Source: an uncultured Bacteroides sp. (GTDB lineage: Bacteria > Bacteroidota > Bacteroidia > Bacteroidales > Bacteroidaceae). From it: a stretch of DNA of 6,460 nucleotides. The DNA lies in assembly GCA_900557355.1 (NCBI GenBank), contig USSR01000405.1:1-6460 (forward strand). Reading direction: 5' to 3'. Below, one piece after another: positions 1 to 5,326 of this stretch. The notes beneath the pieces are model-generated. The model made no database searches. It was given only the letters and a program-made list of their open reading frames with translations, and had not been told where the DNA came from. The first letter of the stretch is position 1, and each line of letters begins with the position of its first letter. The translations under genes and the position numbers were made by a program.

Positions 1-266
1 TCAATCAGTTTGCGTACAACCGGTAGCACATGTACGGCATTCGGGTTATTATTATTGTATGGAGAACCTGCCCAAAATGTTTCTTCGTTGAGTTGTAATT
101 CTTCGCGTTCGATTCCGCCATATACCATGGCTCCAAGACGGGAGTTACCAATAGGGAGAGCTTCCGACCAATTTTGTGCAGGTTGACTATACCACAGTTT
201 CAGGTCCTGTCCTGAAACAAGGTTGCTTATTAATAGGAATAATACAAAAAAAGTGTTTCTGTTCAT
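1..266 (-). CDS. Secreted GH95-type glycoside hydrolase (alpha-L-fucosidase/galactosidase type), N-terminal part
   Basis: The reading frame starts at the ATG complementary to 264-266 and runs off the left edge after 88 codons, so only the N-terminus is present. Residues 1-19 form a signal peptide (MNRNTFFVLFLLISNLVSG, then QD), which sends the enzyme to the periplasm or beyond. The mature start carries the N-terminal beta-sandwich signature of GH95 enzymes: LWYSQPAQNW, then EALPIGNSRLGAMVYGG, then QLNEETFWAGSPY, all within residues 24-70. Known family members invert the anomeric centre while removing terminal alpha-L-fucose or alpha-L-galactose from host glycans, xyloglucan or pectin, and are usually about 800 residues long. 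The catalytic domain is outside the window, so the sugar specificity is not visible. The gene is separated from its minus-strand neighbour by a terminator and has its own promoter. The family assignment is confident; the substrate is not. Confidence 0.85.
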   Translation of the reverse strand, partial: MNRNTFFVLFLLISNLVSGQDLKLWYSQPAQNWSEALPIGNSRLGAMVYGGIEREELQLNEETFWAGSPYNNNNPNAVHVLPVVRKLI

Positions 267-283
267 ATTGTATGGATTTGTAG

Positions 284-317
284 CAAAGGTAGCTCATTTC
301 CCAATACAAAAGGCAAA
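284..317 (-). promoter_or_regulatory. Bacteroidota-type promoter for the GH95 gene
   Basis: Read on the minus strand, 291-284 is TACCTTTG followed by C, a perfect match to the Bacteroidota -7 box TAnnTTTG. A TTTG at 317-314, inside a run of T, lies 22 bases upstream and can serve as the -33 element. Another TTTG at 310-307 is only 15 bases away and fits less well. Transcription would start near 280, giving a leader of only about 14 bases before the ATG at 266. No Shine-Dalgarno sequence is visible in that leader, which is common in this phylum. Confidence 0.6.
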
Positions 318-339
318 AAACTGTTTCTGAAATCTACCT

Positions 340-358
340 TGGAAGTAACTTCTTTCCA
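340..358. promoter_or_regulatory. Nested dyad upstream of the GH95 promoter, possible operator
   Basis: The segment contains GAAGT-A-ACTTC (342-352), an inverted repeat with five-base arms around a single base. It is partly enclosed by TGGAA (340-344) and TTCCA (354-358). It lies 22 to 40 bases upstream of the putative -33 element of the GH95 gene, where an activator would be expected to bind. The arms are short and may be chance; no protein can be assigned. Confidence 0.25.
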
Positions 359-400
359 TATTAATGTTACTAATATATATGGTGTATGTTCCACAGGATA

Positions 401-448
401 AAATAATAACTGCCGGCTTCTTTTTACAAGCACCGGCAGTTATTATTT
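401..448 (-). terminator. Strong intrinsic terminator of the small secreted-protein gene
   Basis: Bases 401-416 (AAATAATAACTGCCGG) are the exact reverse complement of 433-448, giving a perfect 16-bp stem with a 16-base loop. On the minus strand the GC-rich core CTGCCGG is followed by TTATTATTTTATCC, which supplies the U-rich tail. The structure starts 28 bases beyond the stop codon of the gene at 477-944. It should isolate that gene from the GH95 gene downstream. Because both arms end in A/T runs it could also work in the other direction. Confidence 0.88.
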
Positions 449-476
449 AAGCAACTAGCAGATATACTGATCTATG

Positions 477-944
477 TTACTTTTTAGCAACTAAAACTAT
501 ATTATTGATATCTACTTTTTTGTTTTTTCCCATCCCAATGGAAACTTTGGTAATAGAACTTGGATCAATTGCAATTTTACCGGCTTTTTCATCTTTAAAA
601 GCACTGAATTGCACCTTCTTCTTGCCTTGGGTATAAAATCCCATAGAAACTTTTACCGTTTCACCATCTTGGGTATATTCTATTTTTAATGAACAGATGG
701 CATTTGTGGCATTTTCATCTAATTTTTCGAAGTTGGTCGCTTCAAAGTTTATTCCGGTGTAATTAGTGTAATCATTTTCAGGAAATACCAAGTTTCCATA
801 ACTGGTGGAAATTAAGGTCTGCCCTTCTACTGTCAGTTTATTATTGGCTTCGCATTGACTGACTTCGATAGTCTTGTCTACTTGTGCATTGACACTTAAG
901 ATTCCCAGACATGCAACTAATGCTGCTACTAAATACTTTTTCAT
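477..944 (-). CDS. Small secreted all-beta protein, possible carbohydrate-binding-like domain
   Basis: This 155-residue protein was not recognised as a named family. Residues 1-20 (MKKYLVAALVACLGILSVNA) are a typical signal peptide with cleavage expected before Q21, leaving about 135 residues. The mature part alternates hydrophobic and polar residues as beta strands do and has no other membrane segment. Two cysteines (C31 and C84) could form a disulfide after export. The C-terminal pattern, an IDPSSITKVSIGMG stretch followed by VDINNIVLV at 144-152, resembles the last strands of jelly-roll carbohydrate-binding modules that are appended to Bacteroides glycanases. Here it would be a free-standing domain; this is inference from pattern only. 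The gene is divergent from the HTCS gene, has its own promoter and terminator, and so appears monocistronic. Likely roles are glycan binding or periplasmic delivery to the adjacent sensor. Confidence 0.85.
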   Translation of the reverse strand: MKKYLVAALVACLGILSVNAQVDKTIEVSQCEANNKLTVEGQTLISTSYGNLVFPENDYTNYTGINFEATNFEKLDENATNAICSLKIEYTQDGETVKVSMGFYTQGKKKVQFSAFKDEKAGKIAIDPSSITKVSIGMGKNKKVDINNIVLVAKK

Positions 945-988
945 GTTATTTTCTTTTAGAGGTTAATAGCTGATTTATTTTCTATTGG

Positions 989-996
989 CAAAGTTA
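989..996 (-). promoter_or_regulatory. -7 promoter box for the small secreted-protein gene
   Basis: On the minus strand 996-989 reads TAACTTTG followed by C, a full match to the Bacteroidota consensus TAnnTTTG. The expected -33 position carries a T run (about 1016-1022 on the opposite strand) rather than a clean TTTG. Transcription would begin near 985, leaving a leader of about 40 bases. The leader ends in the A-rich AAAAGAAAATAAC just before the ATG, the usual Bacteroides style of ribosome binding region. Confidence 0.6.
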
Positions 997-1131
997 GGAT
1001 ATCTTTTCGGAGAGATAAAAAATCTGTGTTTCAATAGTTTTTGTATATGTTTCATTCTTCTTTTGGTGCAAAGGGGACTAAATTTAAAAACAAATGAAAC
1101 GAATTAAATAGTCCGATTTTGAAAAGAATTA

Positions 1132-1151
1132 CTTTCTTTGCATAAAGAAAG
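1132..1151. promoter_or_regulatory. Perfect 8-bp inverted repeat over the HTCS promoter/ribosome binding region
   Basis: CTTTCTTT (1132-1139) and AAAGAAAG (1144-1151) are exact reverse complements separated by GCAT. The right arm runs into AAAGGA at 1148-1153, a plausible Shine-Dalgarno sequence 9 bases before the ATG at 1163. The left arm ends in TTTGC (1137-1141), which resembles the end of a -7 box, but the upstream TA (1130-1131) is five bases away instead of two. A TTTTG at 1117-1121 is too close to be a good -33. The dyad could be an RNA hairpin that hides the ribosome site if transcription starts upstream. It could instead be an operator for autoregulation if it starts near 1148. Confidence 0.4.
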
Positions 1152-1162
1152 GACTGTTTGCT

Positions 1163-4100
1163 ATGAAAAGACTATTACTGTTGATGATTGTATTTTTTGG
1201 GGGAATTGTACAGGTGGTCGCCGAGAATACATTGTTCTATGATTCCAAACAATTAACTTGCGATCTGATTACTTCCATTTGCCAGGATAAAGATGGGTTT
1301 ATCTGGATCGGGACAGATTATGGCCTTAATAAATTCAATGGCATACAATTTACTCATTATTATAATAATCCCAAGGATAGCACCTCGTTATCCGATAACT
1401 CTGTAAAAGCCTTGATGCTCGATAATGAAGGCACGTTATGGGTGGGAGGTATTGGCGGATTACAATATTATGTTCCGGAAGAAAATGCATTTCGGACAAT
1501 TAAGTTTGAAGAAAGCTCATCTTTCCATATCATGTGTATCACTCAATTGCGTTCGGGCGAAATATGGGTTGGATCTTCCGGAAGAGGAATATTCCGTATT
1601 CGGAAAGATACAGGAACAGGTGAGCAAATGACAGATATTCCTGATGTATCCGAACATGCTCATTATGGAGTCATATATGAAGACCGTCATGGGAGCATCT
1701 GGATTGGAGTAAACGGTACCGGTTTACTTCGATATGATCCTTCTACACGAACGAGTAAGATATACACACGGGCAGTTTTAGATGGCGGTTCTACAATTTC
1801 CGGAATGGCCGAGGACCATTCGGGAAATTTTCTCCTTTCCACGGGTACTACTGCTTATTATTATGATAGAGAGAATGACCGCTTTACCAAAATAGAACAT
1901 AATGAATTGTGGCTGCCGGCACGTTCCATACTCGTAAGTCAAAAAGGGACACGTTATTTGGCAACCTTTGGCAAAGGACTGAAGGTTATTCAACCCGATT
2001 TGAAAGAACTCCGTTCCGAGGTGATCACTCTCCCTTTTATTGATGTCGATAATGCTAAAATACGTGCTATTTATGAAGATCATAACCAAAACTTATGGAT
2101 AGGATGTTATCATAGAGGAATGGTTATGGTGTCTAAAGAATCTACACCTTTCCATTTTTGGAGTGTTCCTACCCGTGAATATCCGCAGGCTGGTGTGATA
2201 ACTGCCTTGTATAAAGATGATGATGGACATATCGTTAGCGGTGTGGAAGGCGAAGGAGTGTTTAAAATTACTTCGGAAGGAAATATAACCGATCATCTGT
2301 TTTCAGGTAAAACGGTTTCATCCATCTATAAGGATTATAGTGGTAATTTGTGGTTTGGAGGCTATTATTCCGGGCTTTATATGCAGGATGCCAAAGGGAA
2401 CGTACGTTTTATGTTACCGGAAATTAAATTGAAGGATATAAAGAAGATCACAGGTGATGATAAAGGGAACCTATATCTTTCTTTATTCGGTTCCGGATTC
2501 ATACGATATCACCTGCCCACTCAAACAGTCACGGAATATCAAAGTTCCTCCGGTGGGTTAAGGAACAATTGGATCTATACTCTACTTCTTGATTCCCGGG
2601 AAAGATTGTGGATAGGCCACTGTAATGGAGTGGATTATTTCGATCCTGTAACGGAAAAATTTACCCCTGTATTGAGTCAATCGTTAGGTAATTTTATCAC
2701 TTACTCATTATTGGAAGACGTACGTGGAAATATTTGGGCGGGAACGAATAAGGGACTTATGTGCTATCATCCCGGAACAAAAGAATTTCATTACTATGAT
2801 GAAGAAGACGGACTTTCTAATAATTTTGTATATGGGTTGGCAGAAGATGAGAGGGGGAATATCTGGTGTAGTACCCTGAAAGGCATTAACCTGATAAAAG
2901 TCGCAGAGAATAAGATTGCTTCCTATTATTCCGAACGTGGATTGGTGGATAATGAGTATACTATTGGTGCCAGCTACCAGTCAATGAATGGCCTTATCTA
3001 TTTGGGAGGTGTGAAGGGAATAACGACTTTTCATCCGGATAGCGTCACTGCACAAAAAGGGAAGTCGACTGTGATATTATCCAATCTTTATTTGGGAGGA
3101 GAAGCAGTGACCGCTAAAAGTAAATCCGGTGGAAAACCCATTTTGGACACTTTTGTAACACGGACCGACAAAATCAGCCTGGCTTATGAAGACAACACAT
3201 TTACGCTTGAGTTTTCCACATTGGATTATCGTAATTCTGGAAATATTTTCTATGAATATCGTATCAGAGAGTATGAAAAGAACTGGACCTCTACTCAATT
3301 GGGAATCAATCAGATTACATACAATCATTTAAATTCCGGTAAGTATACATTTGAAATACGTGCCTGTGAGAACGGGCAGTATACCCCTGTGAAGGTGATA
3401 CGGATTGATATTGCGGCACCGTGGTGGCGTTCGTCTCTGGCTTATGTCTGCTATGCGTTGATATTGCTTGCTGTTGCATTCCAGATTTATTTGAGTGTTC
3501 GTCGCCGGCACCAGAAAGAAATGAATGAAGAGAGAATCAAACTTTTTATCAATCTCTCGCATGAGATTCGCTCTCCAATGACTTTGATTGTGAGTCCGTT
3601 GGAGAATTTGTTAAAGAGAGACTATGATGCCGATACGATGAAGATGCTGCGTCTGATGCAGAAGAATGCGAATCGTATTATTAATCTGATGAATCAGTTG
3701 CTTGATATGCGTAAAATTGAAAAAGGGCAATTGAATATTCATTGCGTTGAAACGGACATGGTGGATTATATCAAAGAATTAATCTCTTTATTTACTTATC
3801 AGGCGGAGAAAAGGAACATAAACTTGTGTTTTGATTATGAACAGGAGGAGCTTCCGGCGTGGATTGATCCTAATAATTTTGATAAAGTATTGGTAAACCT
3901 GCTGTCGAATGCTTTTAAATATACGCCGGATGGAGGTGAAATAAAAATCAGCCTGCGCGAGAAGGTGAATGAACTTACTGTTGGAGATTTGCAGCATTTT
4001 ATTGAGATTGAAGTGATTGACAGCGGATCCGGCATTGACGCCAATAAACTGGAAAAGATATTCGAACGTTTTTATCAGGCGCCTTCCAATGGTTTCAATG

Positions 4101-5128
4101 GAAGTATCGGTTTTGGTATAGGACTGAATCTGTGCCGGATGATAGTTAAATTGCATCACGGCACTATCAATGCTTGTAATCGGCAAGATGCACAAGGAAG
4201 TCGTTTCATTATTCATATTCCTTATGGGAAAGATCATTTGAAGAAATCCGAATGGGTGGATGCGGAAAACAAAACTACCTCAAGAGTCCCTTCTGTCTTG
4301 GGGCTTTCTCAAGAAAGTGAAGAAGAAACGGCTAAGACAAGAAACCATAAAGCGAATTATAGGATTGTGATCGTAGATGACGACGACGAGATTCTTCGTT
4401 TCCTGGAGGCGGAATTGAGCTCGCAATACAAGGTATACATTTGCCGTAACGGGAAAGAGGGTTTGCAAACCATTCTGAAACAACAACCGGATCTTATAAT
4501 TTCTGATGTCGTGATGCCTGAAATGGATGGTATCTCACTTTTGAAAACGATTCGCAACAATCCGAATGTGAGTCATATACCGTTTATCCTGTTGACTTCA
4601 AAAGCGGAATATAAAGACCGTATTGAAGGATTAAGTAAAGGTGCGGATGCATATTTAGGAAAACCGTTTGTCGTTGAAGAGTTGAGAGTACATATCAAGA
4701 ATCTGATTGAGACAAGATTGTTATTGAAAGGAAAGTTCTCTGGTGTCAGGGATCAGGTGGGAAAGATTGAAATTGCTGAAAATAAATCCGGAGATGAACG
4801 ATTGATGGAGCGGGTTATGAATGTGATGAATAAGTTTCTGGATGATTCGGAATTCAATGTAGAAATGCTTGCCAGGGAAGTCGGATTGAGTCGTGTACAG
4901 CTTCATCGTAAAATGAAAGATATTACAGGAGTTTCAACATCTGTCTTTATCCGGAATCTACGGATGAAGAAAGCGGCAGCACTGCTTCAGGAAGGGAAGC
5001 TGAATATTTCAGAAATAGCGGATGCGGTAGGCTTTGATAGTCAGGCTAATTTTGCGACTGTTTTTAAGAAGTTCTATGGAGTATCTCCTTCGGAATATGC
5101 TGCGTCTATCAGAAATAAAGGCGAATGA
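1163..5128 (+). CDS. Hybrid two-component system (HTCS) sensor-regulator of a polysaccharide utilization locus
   Basis: This complete 1321-residue protein joins sensor, kinase and transcription factor in one chain, of normal length for an HTCS. Residues 1-20 are a signal peptide. About 14 two-component-propeller (Reg_prop) repeats follow to about residue 630, beginning with DGFIWIGTDYGLNKFNG, enough for two seven-bladed periplasmic propellers. A Y_Y_Y domain (about 673-751) leads to one membrane helix (about 758-779) followed by RRRH. The cytoplasmic kinase has the phospho-acceptor H800 in FINLSHEIRSPMTLI, N916 in the N box, DSGSG at 953-957 and GFGIG at 983-987. The receiver has acidic residues D1072-D1075, phospho-acceptor D1115, T1145 and K1167, all the expected key residues. 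An AraC-type domain (about 1220-1316) has two helix-turn-helix motifs starting near 1232 and 1281. Known HTCS proteins bind oligosaccharides and activate adjacent PUL genes, so the flanking hydrolase genes are its probable targets. No frameshift or missing catalytic residue is seen. Confidence 0.97.
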   Translation: MKRLLLLMIVFFGGIVQVVAENTLFYDSKQLTCDLITSICQDKDGFIWIGTDYGLNKFNGIQFTHYYNNPKDSTSLSDNSVKALMLDNEGTLWVGGIGGLQYYVPEENAFRTIKFEESSSFHIMCITQLRSGEIWVGSSGRGIFRIRKDTGTGEQMTDIPDVSEHAHYGVIYEDRHGSIWIGVNGTGLLRYDPSTRTSKIYTRAVLDGGSTISGMAEDHSGNFLLSTGTTAYYYDRENDRFTKIEHNELWLPARSILVSQKGTRYLATFGKGLKVIQPDLKELRSEVITLPFIDVDNAKIRAIYEDHNQNLWIGCYHRGMVMVSKESTPFHFWSVPTREYPQAGVITALYKDDDGHIVSGVEGEGVFKITSEGNITDHLFSGKTVSSIYKDYSGNLWFGGYYSGLYMQDAKGNVRFMLPEIKLKDIKKITGDDKGNLYLSLFGSGFIRYHLPTQTVTEYQSSSGGLRNNWIYTLLLDSRERLWIGHCNGVDYFDPVTEKFTPVLSQSLGNFITYSLLEDVRGNIWAGTNKGLMCYHPGTKEFHYYDEEDGLSNNFVYGLAEDERGNIWCSTLKGINLIKVAENKIASYYSERGLVDNEYTIGASYQSMNGLIYLGGVKGITTFHPDSVTAQKGKSTVILSNLYLGGEAVTAKSKSGGKPILDTFVTRTDKISLAYEDNTFTLEFSTLDYRNSGNIFYEYRIREYEKNWTSTQLGINQITYNHLNSGKYTFEIRACENGQYTPVKVIRIDIAAPWWRSSLAYVCYALILLAVAFQIYLSVRRRHQKEMNEERIKLFINLSHEIRSPMTLIVSPLENLLKRDYDADTMKMLRLMQKNANRIINLMNQLLDMRKIEKGQLNIHCVETDMVDYIKELISLFTYQAEKRNINLCFDYEQEELPAWIDPNNFDKVLVNLLSNAFKYTPDGGEIKISLREKVNELTVGDLQHFIEIEVIDSGSGIDANKLEKIFERFYQAPSNGFNGSIGFGIGLNLCRMIVKLHHGTINACNRQDAQGSRFIIHIPYGKDHLKKSEWVDAENKTTSRVPSVLGLSQESEEETAKTRNHKANYRIVIVDDDDEILRFLEAELSSQYKVYICRNGKEGLQTILKQQPDLIISDVVMPEMDGISLLKTIRNNPNVSHIPFILLTSKAEYKDRIEGLSKGADAYLGKPFVVEELRVHIKNLIETRLLLKGKFSGVRDQVGKIEIAENKSGDERLMERVMNVMNKFLDDSEFNVEMLAREVGLSRVQLHRKMKDITGVSTSVFIRNLRMKKAAALLQEGKLNISEIADAVGFDSQANFATVFKKFYGVSPSEYAASIRNKGE

Positions 5129-5164
5129 TACAAATTTAAAACTGCGTTATACATATAACTAACT

Positions 5165-5189
5165 TAACGTTACATTTTACCAAACGTTT
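5165..5189. repeat. Pair of AACGTT palindromes upstream of the GH30-like gene
   Basis: TAACGTTA (5165-5172) and AAACGTTT (5182-5189) are each perfect 8-base palindromes sharing the core AACGTT, with centres 17 bases apart. They lie 40 to 16 bases upstream of the candidate -7 box at 5205, where an activator such as the AraC domain of the neighbouring HTCS might bind. The rest of the 5129-5190 gap is A/T-rich, and no convincing terminator for the HTCS gene was found in it. Confidence 0.3.
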
Positions 5190-5191
5190 TG

Positions 5192-5326
5192 AAATACAAG
5201 ATTGTAATTTTGTGCTGGTTGAGGGCAATCTAAAGAATCGACAGATGCAAAAGTACAATCTTGTATTTTACTCTTGGCTCCTTTTCCTATATTTTAATAA
5301 TGAATGCATGAAAACACAAAGTTGTA
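5192..5326. repeat. Three-copy dyad array TACAA-N2-TTGTA
   Basis: Site 1 (5195-5206, TACAAGATTGTA) and site 2 (5254-5265, TACAATCTTGTA) are each inverted repeats with five-base arms. Site 3 (5315-5326, CACAAAGTTGTA) has one arm mismatch. Centres are 59 and 61 bases apart. Sites 1 and 2 are also inverted relative to each other, with 15 perfect bases (5192-5206 against 5254-5268) separated by 47 bases. Site 1 overlaps the candidate -7 box of the GH30-like gene and site 3 overlaps the possible start codon at 5326. This suggests operators for a dimeric regulator, or, if transcribed through, a 15-bp RNA stem. Confidence 0.6.
5205..5212 (+). promoter_or_regulatory. Candidate -7 box for the GH30-like gene
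   Basis: TAATTTTG at 5205-5212 fits the Bacteroidota -7 consensus TAnnTTTG. The nearest TTTG (5188-5191) is only 13 bases upstream, so a proper -33 element is missing; that would suit a promoter needing an activator. Transcription would start near 5219, giving leaders of about 26, 89 or 107 bases to the possible starts at 5245, 5308 and 5326. Confidence 0.4.

Noticed and set aside
906..944. Possible lipobox LVAC at residues 9-12 of the small secreted protein
   Set aside because: The cysteine comes too early for a normal lipoprotein signal, and a better signal peptidase I site (VNA before Q21) is present.
1035..1053. TAGTTTTTG and TATGTTTC as -7 boxes for the HTCS gene
   Set aside because: Each departs from TAnnTTTG and neither has a TTTG at the -33 distance; the HTCS promoter remains unassigned.
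1425..1631. A 68-codon plus-strand frame inside the propeller region
   Set aside because: It is out of frame with a well-supported gene and its peptide shows no recognisable features.
3788..4237. A 149-codon open frame on the minus strand
   Set aside because: It lies wholly within the kinase domain of the HTCS, has no signal, motif or promoter, and is a shadow of the real gene.
5146..5159. GTTATA-CA-TATAAC palindrome after the HTCS stop codon, considered as a terminator
   Set aside because: The stem is only six A/T-rich pairs with a two-base centre and no T run follows, so termination is unlikely.
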